Assembly (NCBI GenBank): GCA_009922615.1
Contig: RFVF01000024.1
Location: 1 to 64,000 of the forward strand
Direction of reading: 5' to 3'
Length of the DNA stretch: 64,000 nt
Origin: Pseudomonadota bacterium
Lineage (GTDB): Bacteria > Verrucomicrobiota > Verrucomicrobiia > Limisphaerales > SXTU01
The notes beneath the pieces are model-generated. The model searched no databases and was not told where the DNA came from. It worked only from the letters and a program-made list of their open reading frames with translations. Both the position numbers and the translations under genes were made by a program. This document shows positions 8,961 through 17,627 of the stretch, piece by piece (the first letter of the stretch is position 1; each line of letters begins with the position of its first letter).

Positions 8961-10252
8961 ACGGCTGGCGCTCGGGCAGGGTTCTTCTGCTGCTGGTCGG
9001 GTTTGGGTTCGCGGTCCACCTCCAGGCTGGGGAGCTGGAAACGATTGACGACCGGAAATTCACCGGAACCGTCATCGCAGCGGACAATGCGTTCGTCGTG
9101 ACTTCGGGAAGTGCTGCTCCGCAGCGGGTGACTCTGAGTCGGGTTCGACGGGTGATTTTTTCCAACCGTGCCGAGCCGGCCCCGACCGATTCCGCGTCCG
9201 TCGAGTGGCACGGGCAAAGCGTTGGTGCACTCGGAATCAAGGGCAGTTTCACTCAATCCAACGAGGTCATTCACGTCACCGCCACGGGCTCGCAGAAACG
9301 GTTTTCCGATGGACGTTTCTGCGCCTGGCAGCCGCTGGGCGAGCAAGGTGAGATCGTCGCCTTCGTGCCGGCCCCCGACACCTTGGCGAAGGAGGGCCAG
9401 CGCTACCGGGTTGCGGGCATCGAGCTGCTCGCCAGCCTCGACGGCTCCGGTCCGCGTGTCAGCCTGGTCACGGAGCACGGCCGAAATGTGATCGTTCAAT
9501 CTCGCACTTCGGCGGGCAAGGAACGGTCGAAACACATTGCCATCAAAGGCAAGGGCGTGTGGCTCCGGCTGGTGCGCAACAAGTTGGAAATCATTCCGTC
9601 GTTGAGCCTGGACGGCGAGGCTTGGAGGCGGCTGGACACCGAGATCATTGCGTTGCCTGATAGTGCTTTTGCCACGCTTTCAGTGTGCGGGGCGAAGTCG
9701 GACCTGGCGATCAACGTGCCGTTCTCGAATGTCCGCGTGACCCGCCGTTCCACTGCGGTCGCGCCCGCCAAACCTGTCTTGCTGACTCGGTCGGGCAGCC
9801 GGCTCAATGGTGACCACCTCGGAGCTGACGGCTCGGTCGTGCGCTGGGCGGCTTTGGGCCGGGAATGGAACGTGTCGCTCGTGAACGTCAGCCGCCTCGT
9901 CTTCCAGCCGGAGGCCACGGCGTTGCTCCGACGCCTCGCGCCCGACCGCGTCGGCGCGCTTTTCGCCAATGGTGAGTTCGTGGACGGCGAACTGCTCCGC
10001 AGCGACCGCACCCGCGTCACGATCAGCTCGGTCCTCTTTGGCATCCGCAGCTTTCCCGTGAACGACGAGTTGGTCGCGGTCTGCGTGCGCGGCTCGTCGG
10101 CCACCGTTCCGCCGTTGCAGATCACCCACCACGACGGGAGCGTGTTAAAGGTGCAGGAATTGAGCATTCAGCCTGCCAGTTTGATTCTGCGCGAAGCGGG
10201 TCTCGGCGAAATCACCTTGCCCCTCGACACGATCCAAGAATTGACGCGCTGA
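8957..10252 (+). CDS. Secreted protein sharing a domain with the upstream PA14 protein
   Basis: 431 residues; ATG 8957 overlaps the previous stop by 4 bp, so the two are translationally coupled. A signal peptide precedes a short N-terminal domain (LETIDDRKFTGTV) resembling the start of the mature upstream protein. The C-terminal 160 residues contain LFANGEFVDGELLRSDR and ISSVLFGIRSF, closely matching NGDFVDGEFKGYDRGR and LSSVLFGLKFF in the upstream protein. The middle (about 75-260) looks like a laminin-G/concanavalin-type beta-sandwich (LRLVRNKLEIIPS). The pair therefore looks like partners built around one repeated domain. Function unknown. Confidence 0.8.
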   Translation: MNGWRSGRVLLLLVGFGFAVHLQAGELETIDDRKFTGTVIAADNAFVVTSGSAAPQRVTLSRVRRVIFSNRAEPAPTDSASVEWHGQSVGALGIKGSFTQSNEVIHVTATGSQKRFSDGRFCAWQPLGEQGEIVAFVPAPDTLAKEGQRYRVAGIELLASLDGSGPRVSLVTEHGRNVIVQSRTSAGKERSKHIAIKGKGVWLRLVRNKLEIIPSLSLDGEAWRRLDTEIIALPDSAFATLSVCGAKSDLAINVPFSNVRVTRRSTAVAPAKPVLLTRSGSRLNGDHLGADGSVVRWAALGREWNVSLVNVSRLVFQPEATALLRRLAPDRVGALFANGEFVDGELLRSDRTRVTISSVLFGIRSFPVNDELVAVCVRGSSATVPPLQITHHDGSVLKVQELSIQPASLILREAGLGEITLPLDTIQELTR

Positions 10253-10284
10253 CATTGCCGGGCCACTCGGGCAGGCTCGCCTCC

Positions 10285-10860
10285 ATGCGTATCATCGGCG
10301 GCACGGCCGCAAACCGCCTGCTCACAGCCCCCAAGGGCCTCGACGTGCGACCCACGCCCGATCTGGTCCGGCAGGCGATCTTCAACAGCCTCGGCGAACG
10401 TGTCGTGGAAGCGCGCGTGCTGGAGTTGTTCGGCGGCACGGGCGCGCTGAGTTTGGAATGCCTGAGTCGCGGCGCGGCGGATGCCGTTTGTGTCGAGCTA
10501 GCCACGCGCCACGCGCGCTTCATCGAGCAGAACGTGGCGGACGCCGGTTTACCTCGGGAGAAATTTCATCTGCGGGTGCAGGATGTGTTTGTCGCGATGC
10601 CGCAACTCGTCGCCAGCAGTGCGGCGTTCGATCTCATCCTCGCCGACCCGCCCTACGGCGAGAAGAACGTGGGCAAACGCTCCGAGTCCTTCGCCCAGCG
10701 GCTCCTCGACGACGTGAATTTGCCGAAGCTGCTCGCGCCCGGCGGCCTCTTCATCCTCGGCCACGCCAAGCGCGACACGCTCGAAATCCCGCCCCGGTGG
10801 GATGAACGCAAGACGATGAAGCACGGCGATTCTTGGATGCGCTTTCTGCGGGGAGTGTGA
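10285..10860 (+). CDS. rsmD: 16S rRNA (guanine966-N2)-methyltransferase
   Basis: 191 residues from ATG 10285 (MRIIGG), the typical RsmD beginning; the open frame extends 10 codons further upstream. Class I methyltransferase features are seen in order: KGLDVRPTPDLVRQAIFN, the SAM-binding ELFGGTGALSLECLSRGA, and the N2-methyltransferase motif DPPYGE at about residues 128-133. The enzyme methylates G966 of 16S rRNA during small-subunit assembly. Length is as usual for the family. It follows the secreted-protein gene by about 30 bp. Confidence 0.93.
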   Translation: MRIIGGTAANRLLTAPKGLDVRPTPDLVRQAIFNSLGERVVEARVLELFGGTGALSLECLSRGAADAVCVELATRHARFIEQNVADAGLPREKFHLRVQDVFVAMPQLVASSAAFDLILADPPYGEKNVGKRSESFAQRLLDDVNLPKLLAPGGLFILGHAKRDTLEIPPRWDERKTMKHGDSWMRFLRGV

Positions 10861-10911
10861 CTTCTGTGGCAATCCTCGTGAGAGCGTGGGTGTCGATTCG
10901 ATCAGACGGGC

Positions 10912-10935
10912 AGCCATGTTCTCACGAACATGGCT
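10912..10935. terminator. Perfect 10-bp hairpin between convergent genes
   Basis: A perfect stem (AGCCATGTTC paired with GAACATGGCT) encloses the 4-nt loop TCAC. It lies after rsmD and overlaps the stop codon of the minus-strand isomerase gene, so it could terminate transcription from both sides. There is no T-run on either side, so it is not a classical intrinsic terminator. It could also be one copy of a dispersed palindromic repeat. Confidence 0.5.
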
Positions 10936-11959
10936 ACGGATTCAGGTTCCCGAACAGTCTCCGGCAGTGGCGCATGCTGCGTTCCAGTTCGGCCAGTTGC
11001 ATTTCCTGCTCGGCGCGCAGTCCGTCGGTTCCCGGCGGGGGCGTGAAGGGTTCGCGTGGCTCGCCTTCACGCGCCAGCCGTAACATACGCGTAAGCGTCT
11101 GCGGCGTGGCGCGCGGATAGGCATCCCAAAAATAGTCCCGCAGCATGGGCAGAAAAATGGGCCGGCCCGTGATTGTTTCCAGAATTACGGGGGCTTGCGG
11201 ACATAGCTCGGCGAAGCGGCGGAAGAACGGTGCCCAATCCACCAATCCCGCGCCCACCGCCGTCCATTGCAACGTCGCGCCCTCCGGCGTCTCCCATAGA
11301 TGCGAGTCGCGGATGCCCGTGCAGACCGTGACCGGTCCGAGCGTTTCGAGTGCTGCCAGCGGCTCCTCCAAGGCCCACAACGCATTACCCGTGTCGAGTG
11401 TCGCTCCCACGAAATCGCGCCCGGCGATGTCGATGAGTTCGAGCAATTCGATCGAGGTCAGGTCGCCTGCGTGGTTTTCGATCGCGATTTTGATGCCCGC
11501 GTCGAGCGCCTCGGTTCGCACTTGCCGCAGCACGGCGATGGTCTCGGCAATGCGGGCTGCGATCCCGCCGGGACTGCGCCGATCATCCACTTTGCCCAGC
11601 ACGCAGCGTGCGACGGGCGAGCCGAGCCGTTTGGCAATGCGCAGGCAGAGGCGCAATTGCTCCTCCGCTGTGCCACGGCGGGGATCGAAGATCACCGAGC
11701 TCGGGCAGATGCTTAACATGCCGGCGTATACCGTTAGGCCGAGGTCGTCCGCGCGGAGCTTCAGATCGCGCAGATGGTCGTCCGCGAGCGACTCATACAC
11801 GTCGAAATCCGAGAAAAGCACCGCATCTAGTTTGAGCTTTGCGGCGTGGATGAGAATTTGCCTGGCCTTCCAGCCGAGCGAGCGGAGCGCATAGTTGTCG
11901 AAGCCTAGCTTGGGTTGGAACGGAGTTGTCATTACGGGCGCAGGCAGATTGATGCTCAT
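10934..11959 (-). CDS. Sugar phosphate isomerase/epimerase (xylose-isomerase-like TIM barrel)
   Basis: 341 residues. TIM-barrel features of the AP-endonuclease-2/xylose isomerase-like family are visible: LDAVLFSDFDVYES, IKIAIENHAGDLTS (metal-ligand Glu and His region), GATLDTGNALWAL (Asp) and VILETITGRP (Glu). These enzymes use a divalent metal to isomerise or epimerise keto sugars or cyclitols. The substrate cannot be predicted. A second possible start lies at 11932. The gene is divergent from exonuclease III with about 120 bp between them. Confidence 0.8.
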   Translation of the reverse strand: MSINLPAPVMTTPFQPKLGFDNYALRSLGWKARQILIHAAKLKLDAVLFSDFDVYESLADDHLRDLKLRADDLGLTVYAGMLSICPSSVIFDPRRGTAEEQLRLCLRIAKRLGSPVARCVLGKVDDRRSPGGIAARIAETIAVLRQVRTEALDAGIKIAIENHAGDLTSIELLELIDIAGRDFVGATLDTGNALWALEEPLAALETLGPVTVCTGIRDSHLWETPEGATLQWTAVGAGLVDWAPFFRRFAELCPQAPVILETITGRPIFLPMLRDYFWDAYPRATPQTLTRMLRLAREGEPREPFTPPPGTDGLRAEQEMQLAELERSMRHCRRLFGNLNP

Positions 11960-12081
11960 AGCACCGCCTTTGCAAAGCGCGAAAGCCGAGCCAGCTGGGT
12001 GGACACGCGGAACGGCGATTGCGGCTCGCCAGCACAGGCGCGGCTCGCCAACGGCACCGAAGATCGCTAGCGTCGCCTTTC

Positions 12082-12834
12082 GTGAAACTGATTTCTTGGA
12101 ACGTCAACGGCTTGCGCGCCGTGCTGAAGAAGAACTTCCTCGCCTATCTTGCGGAGGAAAACCCGGACGTGCTCTGCCTCCAGGAAACCAAGTGCACACC
12201 CGACGACGTGGAACAGCTCTGGCCCGCGACCTACACGACGTATTGGAACTGCGCGGAGAAGAAAGGCTACAGCGGCACGGCGGTCTTCACGAAGGAGCGA
12301 CCGCTCAAGGTCATCAACCATATCGACATCGTTGAGCACGATCGGGAAGGCCGCGTCATCACCGCTGAGTATCCAAACTTCCACCTCGTGAACGTGTATG
12401 TGCCCAACTCGAAGCGCGAGTTGACGCGACTCCCATATCGCCAGCAATGGGATCGGGACTTCCTCGCGTATCTCAAGAAGTTGGAACAGACCAAGCCCGT
12501 CATCTGGTGCGGCGACTTGAACGTGGCACACACCGAAATCGACCTTGCGAATCCTAAGGCGAACGTGAAGAACCACGGCTTCACGCCGGAGGAACGCGCG
12601 GGCTTCGACGCCTTCGTGGGCGCTGGTTTTGTGGACACGTTCCGCGAGTTCGAGCTGGGCAGGGGACATTACACCTGGTGGAGCCCAATGGGCGGCGCGC
12701 GCGCGCGGAACATCGGGTGGCGGCTTGACTACTTCCTGATCAGTGCTGCGTTGCGACCGAAGTTGAAGTCCGCCTTCATTCGCCCGGCAGTGATGGGCAG
12801 TGACCATTGCCCCGTGGGCATCGAGCTGCGCTGA
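12082..12834 (+). CDS. xth: Exodeoxyribonuclease III (AP endonuclease)
   Basis: 250 residues from GTG 12082, which gives the standard start (KLISWNVNGLRA). All catalytic motifs of the ExoIII/APE1 family are in order: NVNGLRA, LQETK (metal Glu), GTAVFTKE, WCGDLNVAH (Asp/Asn), YTWWSP, GWRLDYFLIS and SDHCPVG (catalytic Asp-His). The enzyme cleaves at abasic sites and trims 3' ends in base-excision repair. Length is normal. Confidence 0.95.
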   Translation: MKLISWNVNGLRAVLKKNFLAYLAEENPDVLCLQETKCTPDDVEQLWPATYTTYWNCAEKKGYSGTAVFTKERPLKVINHIDIVEHDREGRVITAEYPNFHLVNVYVPNSKRELTRLPYRQQWDRDFLAYLKKLEQTKPVIWCGDLNVAHTEIDLANPKANVKNHGFTPEERAGFDAFVGAGFVDTFREFELGRGHYTWWSPMGGARARNIGWRLDYFLISAALRPKLKSAFIRPAVMGSDHCPVGIELR

Positions 12835-12840
12835 CTTTCC

Positions 12841-13239
12841 TCAGGCAAGCTGCAAGCCGAGCTTCTGCGGAGCCTCCGCATCGAACGCAAAATAGTTGCA
12901 CGTGATTTCCTCGTCCGCCGCGAGGTCGCGGAGCGTCACCGTCGTGACGGGAGTCGTCGAATCAGGGAGTGTGCCGGTGTTGGGCTCGGGCGAATGATTC
13001 ATGAAGCACGCGTGATCGCCGCTCAGGATGCGGTGTCCATCGGCTTCGCTTACGTAGCTGAACCAGCGGATGTGATCGCGTGCGCGTGGCGGTAGTGCGT
13101 TGAATTGCTCCGGGGTAAAGGCTCGGTCAAAGCCCGGCTCGAAGCGCCAGATTGGCGTGCCCTTCGCCACTGGCTCGACGGTGAACAGCCCCATGCCGTG
13201 AATCGAACTGGGGGCAACGCGCGTGCGGATGAGCATCAT
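12841..13239 (-). CDS. SET domain protein
   Basis: 132 residues, essentially a bare SET domain. It begins IRTRVAPSSIHGMGLF (family opening with GxGLF), has the motif CFMNHSPEPNTG (the NHS SAM-binding motif) and ends EEITCNYF (the EEL.. DY-like motif). SET domains transfer methyl groups to lysine; bacterial single-domain members have few known substrates. ATG 13236 is an equally possible start. It is convergent with exonuclease III, separated by only 6 bp, and follows two other minus-strand genes. Confidence 0.85.
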   Translation of the reverse strand: MMLIRTRVAPSSIHGMGLFTVEPVAKGTPIWRFEPGFDRAFTPEQFNALPPRARDHIRWFSYVSEADGHRILSGDHACFMNHSPEPNTGTLPDSTTPVTTVTLRDLAADEEITCNYFAFDAEAPQKLGLQLA

Positions 13240-13281
13240 GGTGCTGTTTCGTAAACGAGCATATCGGGAAAGCGAGTCGTT

Positions 13282-13914
13282 TCAGATGTGGCCTTTGCGA
13301 ATTTCCCAGACTTGTCCACTGGTGCTGTCACCGATTTCCACCAACAGGGCTAGTCTGATGTTCTGCGCTTGGGCCAAAGCGAACGCGTGTTCCCAGCGTT
13401 TGAGTTCGCCAGTCACAGCGTCAGGAGTGTCCACGACGACTGGCGCCTTCGCAACTTCGGCGACGAGCGTTCGCACTGTGGGCAGCACTTCGGCAGCAGA
13501 GTGCCAGATGACCGTCTCGCCTTCGAGCGGGTCGTTAAAGCCGAAGTCGGAAAGTGGTCGAACTCCCTGAGCAGTCGCCAGCCGGTCGAGGTGGCCCCAA
13601 TTTCGTGCGAGTGCATGGCCGATGAGAAACGTCTCGACCCCGGCCAGGTGCTTTTCATACATCGGAATAATCCGAATGATCCGGCTGTCCACGAAGGCCC
13701 CATAACAGCAGCCCCCAAGAATCAACGTGGACAACCCCAAGCCAAACCATGAAGAAACGTCGCGAGGGCTGAGCGCCAGGGCCCAGACGAACCCGGCAGC
13801 GAAGCCAAGCGGAATCAAGAGGATGAAGGCCAAACAGCCGCCACTCTTGCTGCGGAACTTGACATGGCGCTCGGGATAGGCCGGTCGCCAGCTGCTGGCT
13901 GCTTTTGTGTTCAC
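13282..13914 (-). CDS. Membrane protein of unknown function
   Basis: 210 residues with two adjacent transmembrane segments (about 27-48 and 55-75) near the N-terminus and a cytoplasmic alpha/beta domain of about 130 residues. The C-terminal part (ELKRWEHAFALAQAQNIRLALLVEIGD) has no recognised motif. Its ATG overlaps the stop of the FG-GAP gene by 4 bp, so the two are coupled. Family not recognised. Confidence 0.65.
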   Translation of the reverse strand: MNTKAASSWRPAYPERHVKFRSKSGGCLAFILLIPLGFAAGFVWALALSPRDVSSWFGLGLSTLILGGCCYGAFVDSRIIRIIPMYEKHLAGVETFLIGHALARNWGHLDRLATAQGVRPLSDFGFNDPLEGETVIWHSAAEVLPTVRTLVAEVAKAPVVVDTPDAVTGELKRWEHAFALAQAQNIRLALLVEIGDSTSGQVWEIRKGHI

Positions 13915-15878
13915 GGGGCTTTTGCCGAGCGTGGATTGCGCAAGTAATACAAATGGCCGTCCTCCGCACCTGCGAGCAGGTCGGGGATGCCGTCGCCATT
14001 CCAGTCCACCACGGTTGGGCTGACGTCGTGGCTGGCGACATTTTTGTCGGCGAGCTTGCCCATGTCCTTGAAGAAGAATTTGCCGTCGCGCGCGGCCACC
14101 TGGCGGAGGAAGTTCGCGTTCTCGCCGTTAAGCAGCAGGTCGAGTTTGCCGTCGCCGTCCCAGTCCACGACGCACAGTTTGCGGCGACCGCTTTTGCCAG
14201 CTGCACCGGAATTGAGGCGCAGCGGTTGACCTTGCTCGTCGCAGAAAATTCTCTTGGGCGGGAGGAGAATGAGTTGGCCGTCGCGCTTCGTGCGCTCGAA
14301 GAACACGAGGTAGCCCTCGGTGTCGAGCATCACGAGGTCGGTGAGGCCGTCGCGGTTCCAATCCACCGCGAAGGGTGTCGTGCGCCACTGGGTCAGCAGA
14401 GCCTTGCCCTCGGGCCGCAGCCAGCCCCACGCGAGCGTCGGTGCTGGGCCGTCCCACTCGACTTCGATCGGTTGCGCGGCGGCGAGCTTGGGTGATTTGC
14501 GGGTGCCGATGTTTTTGAACCAAACCACTTTTCCCCAAATCGAGTTCACGATCAGGTCGGGCAAGCCATCGCCGTCCCAGTCCGCGACGCTCAACGTGGT
14601 GTAGCCCCATTTCGCCTCGGCGGGGCCTTGGATGCTGCCTTTCGGTCCGGCCATGAAGCGGATGACCTTCCCGTCGGCCTCGAGCATTTTCGGTGCGGCC
14701 CACTTGGGTTGCTCCACGCCGGGGCCGCTGAGGTTCTCGAAGAAGACGAGATAGCCCGCCGTGTTGCCGCAGATGATGTCGATGTCGCCGTCGCCGTCCC
14801 AATCAATCCCCACGGGCGTGGCGAGTGCGCCACACTTGAGGTCGTCGGCCTCCTGCTGGAAGTAGCGCGGCGCGAGAAATTGGGGCGTGCGGTCGGCAGC
14901 GAGCTTGCCGGTGTTGAGCAGCAGCGCGACGCGTCCATCCTCGTCGCCGACGATGAGGTCCGGGTGGCCATCTTTGTTCCAATCGAACGCGACCGGGACA
15001 ATCATCTCCAAGTCCATCGTGAGCGGCTGCCCGCCTGGTAGTTTGAGCCGGCGGCCCGGCGCGTAACGCGGCTGCGTGCGCGTTCCGATGTTCTCGAAGA
15101 AGGTGAAGCCGTCGAGGAACTCGCCGCAGATAAGGTCGAGTTTTCCGCTGCCGCTGAAGTCTGCGAAGTTTGGCGAGGGGCAGCCGAACACATCCACCGG
15201 CACGCCGCCGGCCTCGACCTTGCGCGGCGTGTCGTAACGCGGTTGCGCCGTGGTGCCGAGGTTCTTGAGCCAGTAAACGAAGCCGTGCAACGGGCCGTTG
15301 GTCCACTTGCCGGTGCGATCCCATGCATCGTCCCAGCCGTAATCACTCCAGTCCTCGACACCCACGACGAGGTCGAGCGCGCCGTCGCCGTCGTAGTCCA
15401 CGTAACGCCACTGGTTGTGCCGGATGCGCGGGCCCTTGGTGGCCTGGGGATTGACAAGATTCGTATGAATGTTCGCGGGCAGTCCGAGCTTGAGTGACTT
15501 CGCCAGCCCTGTGGTCAGGAAGTCGGGATACTCAGTCGCTGGCGACAGCACGCGCACGCGGCCGTCCACGTAGGAAGGCGTGACGTAGTGGACGGCCGCG
15601 CTGAGTCGGCGCGGGGTTTTGAAAATGGGGAAAGGATTCTTCGCCGTGTCGCCGGTGGGAGTCTCGAAGAGCCACACGCCGTTGAACGGCTTGTCCGGGC
15701 ACGCGACGAAGAGATCGAAGTGACCATTCCCGCGCACGTCCGCCGGCACGGGCCATGCCCATAAGCCGACGCCGAGATCCACGGTGAGGCCGGGGTGATT
15801 GAACTTCACGCGCTCCAGTGCCCGCGCAAACGAAGCAAGCAGGCAACACAGGGCAAGGCAACGGAACAGGACTTTCAT
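13911..15878 (-). CDS. Secreted FG-GAP/VCBS repeat beta-propeller protein
   Basis: 655 residues from ATG 15878, which begins the signal peptide (KVLFRCLALCCLLASFARA). At least eight Ca-binding FG-GAP-type motifs are visible, for example YDGDGALDLVVG, WNKDGHPDLIVG, WDGDGDIDIICG, WDGDGLPDLIVN, WNRDGLTDLVML, WDGDGKLDLLLN and WNGDGIPDLLAG. This is the pattern of integrin-alpha-like propellers, common in secreted Verrucomicrobia proteins. No catalytic domain is seen, so a binding or adhesion role is likely. It overlaps the downstream membrane-protein gene by 4 bp. Confidence 0.88.
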   Translation of the reverse strand: MKVLFRCLALCCLLASFARALERVKFNHPGLTVDLGVGLWAWPVPADVRGNGHFDLFVACPDKPFNGVWLFETPTGDTAKNPFPIFKTPRRLSAAVHYVTPSYVDGRVRVLSPATEYPDFLTTGLAKSLKLGLPANIHTNLVNPQATKGPRIRHNQWRYVDYDGDGALDLVVGVEDWSDYGWDDAWDRTGKWTNGPLHGFVYWLKNLGTTAQPRYDTPRKVEAGGVPVDVFGCPSPNFADFSGSGKLDLICGEFLDGFTFFENIGTRTQPRYAPGRRLKLPGGQPLTMDLEMIVPVAFDWNKDGHPDLIVGDEDGRVALLLNTGKLAADRTPQFLAPRYFQQEADDLKCGALATPVGIDWDGDGDIDIICGNTAGYLVFFENLSGPGVEQPKWAAPKMLEADGKVIRFMAGPKGSIQGPAEAKWGYTTLSVADWDGDGLPDLIVNSIWGKVVWFKNIGTRKSPKLAAAQPIEVEWDGPAPTLAWGWLRPEGKALLTQWRTTPFAVDWNRDGLTDLVMLDTEGYLVFFERTKRDGQLILLPPKRIFCDEQGQPLRLNSGAAGKSGRRKLCVVDWDGDGKLDLLLNGENANFLRQVAARDGKFFFKDMGKLADKNVASHDVSPTVVDWNGDGIPDLLAGAEDGHLYYLRNPRSAKAP

Positions 15879-16108
15879 GTCGGAAGCGGGGCTGAGCGTC
15901 GAGCGCGGACGCGGGGCCGTCAAGTGCGAGACCACGAGGCAAATCTCGAGAGTTTTCTACTCCGCTGCGCTTTGACACCGGCGGACTCAAGCCAAGCTGC
16001 AATCGCGCTCGGCCTTGGCGGAGCCGAGCGGTTGCCGTCATGTGACCCATTTTAGGGTGTGTTTCGGCATTGCGAATTTCAACTCCTTACCTATCGTCCG
16101 TCCCCGCC

Positions 16109-17407
16109 ATGACAAAACACATTTTTGCCTGCACTTTGACTACCACCCTCGCGGCGGCGACGCTCGCCCACGCCGCCGACTGGCCGCAGTATCGCGGCCC
16201 GAACCTGGATGGTTCGACCACCGAAGCCATCGCCACCAAATGGCCCGCTGGCGGGCCCAAGGCGCTCTGGAAGACGCCCACGCCGGACGGATTCAGTTCG
16301 TTCACGGTGAGCGGCGGCCAAGCCTTTACGCTGGTGATGCGCGAGGTCGAGGGCGGCGCGCAGGAAGTTTGCGTGGCGCTGGATGCCAACACGGGCAAAG
16401 AACAATGGATGGCTCCCCTCGGGCCGCTCAAGCTCGGTGATGGCGGTCAGGCGGGCACCAAGGACAACGGAGGCGGCGACGGACCCCGTTCCACGCCGAC
16501 CGTCAGCGACGGCAAGGTGTATGTGCTGTCGGCGAAGCTCGTCCTGAGCTGTTTCGATGCCAAGACCGGCAAGGTCGCCTGGCAGAAGGACCTGATGAAG
16601 GACTTCGCGGGCCGGAACATCAGCTGGCAGAACGCCGCCTCACCGTTGATCGAAGGCAACCTGGTTTACGTCGCCGGTGGCGGCGCGGGACAATCCATCA
16701 TTGCCTTCAACAAGCAGACCGGTGCGGTGGCTTGGAAAGCCCATGATGAAACCATCACGCACTCCACGCCCGTCGCGGCGACCATTCACGGCGTGCGACA
16801 GGTCATCTTCTTCTGCAAGAGCGGCCTCGTCTCCGTGGATGCGAAGGATGGTAAGCTGCTGTGGAAGCGTCCGTTCAAGTTCGCCGTCTCCACGGCCATG
16901 ACGCCCATCGTGGCGGGCGACCTCGTCTTCTGCTCGGCCGGCTACGGCGTGGGTGGCGGCGCGGCGCGGATCTCCAAGGACGGTGCCGGTTTCAAAGCGG
17001 AGGAGATATGGTTCGTTCCCGGCCACGCCGGTCCCGACGCCGTGGCCAACCACTGGAGCACGCCGGTTTACAAGGATGGTCATCTCTACGGCATGTTCCA
17101 GTTCAAGGAATACGGCTCCGGCCCGATGAAGTGCGTCGAACTGGCCACCGGGAAGGTTAAGTGGACCCATGCTGGCTTTGGCCCGGGCAATGCAATCCTC
17201 GTTGGCAACAACGTGCTCGCGCTCTCGGACGCGGGTGAACTCGTCGTGGTGGAAGCCACTCCGGCCGGTTACAAGGAAGTCAGCCGCGCCAAGGCTGTTG
17301 CCGGCAAGTGCTGGTCCACGCCCGTTGTGAGCAACGGCCGCATTTACGTCCGCAGCACCAAGGAAGGTGCCTGCCTCGATGTGTCGGCCAAAACCGCGCA
17401 GCGCTAA
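16109..17407 (+). CDS. Secreted PQQ-like beta-propeller protein
   Basis: 432 residues from ATG 16109, the start of a signal peptide ending AHA. The mature protein opens with DWPQYRGPNLDG, the signature of the outer-membrane-protein-assembly/PQQ-like propellers abundant in Planctomycetes and Verrucomicrobia. Blade motifs include CFDAKTGKVAWQ, AFNKQTGAVAW, VDAKDGKLLW and VELATGKVKW. The protein has no added enzymatic domain; it may be a non-enzymatic propeller. A strong terminator follows the stop codon. Confidence 0.88.
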   Translation: MTKHIFACTLTTTLAAATLAHAADWPQYRGPNLDGSTTEAIATKWPAGGPKALWKTPTPDGFSSFTVSGGQAFTLVMREVEGGAQEVCVALDANTGKEQWMAPLGPLKLGDGGQAGTKDNGGGDGPRSTPTVSDGKVYVLSAKLVLSCFDAKTGKVAWQKDLMKDFAGRNISWQNAASPLIEGNLVYVAGGGAGQSIIAFNKQTGAVAWKAHDETITHSTPVAATIHGVRQVIFFCKSGLVSVDAKDGKLLWKRPFKFAVSTAMTPIVAGDLVFCSAGYGVGGGAARISKDGAGFKAEEIWFVPGHAGPDAVANHWSTPVYKDGHLYGMFQFKEYGSGPMKCVELATGKVKWTHAGFGPGNAILVGNNVLALSDAGELVVVEATPAGYKEVSRAKAVAGKCWSTPVVSNGRIYVRSTKEGACLDVSAKTAQR

Positions 17408-17425
17408 TCGCAGTTCTCTCTTGCA

Positions 17426-17461
17426 GGCGGGCTGGCCTTGATGGCTAGCCCGCCTTTTTTT
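17426..17461 (+). terminator. Intrinsic terminator of the PQQ-propeller gene
   Basis: A GC-rich 12-bp stem (GGCGGGCTGGCC with GGCTAGCCCGCC, one G-T pair) has a 5-nt loop and is followed at once by seven T residues (17455-17461). It begins about 18 bp after the stop codon. Confidence 0.9.
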
Positions 17462-17474
17462 GTTCCAGTTCCTA

Positions 17475-17533
17475 CTCCTGCTCATCCTCCTTCTCCTACT
17501 CAATTTGAGTAGGAGAAGGAGGATGAGCAGGAG
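17475..17533. repeat. Perfect 29-bp palindrome of GAGNNN hexamers
   Basis: Positions 17475-17503 pair with 17505-17533 without mismatch around a single central T. Pairing continues weakly for four more positions. The right arm reads as hexamers GAGTAG, GAGAAG, GAGGAT, GAGCAG. The motif GAGTAG also occurs in the right arm of the repeat at 4959-5038. It lies 14 bp beyond the PQQ-gene terminator and about 95 bp before the sigma-factor gene. Confidence 0.85.
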
Positions 17534-17627
17534 GATGAGAATAATTTCCCGCTTCATCGGGTTGGGCGTAACCGGCTAGGCTGTGGGGCGTCACCAGTCC
17601 TGTGCTGGTTACTGGTCCAGTTGATCT

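Noticed and set aside
17593-17622. Alternative hairpins before the sigma-factor gene as an RNA switch
   Set aside because: Two overlapping 5-bp pairings are too short to support a claim.
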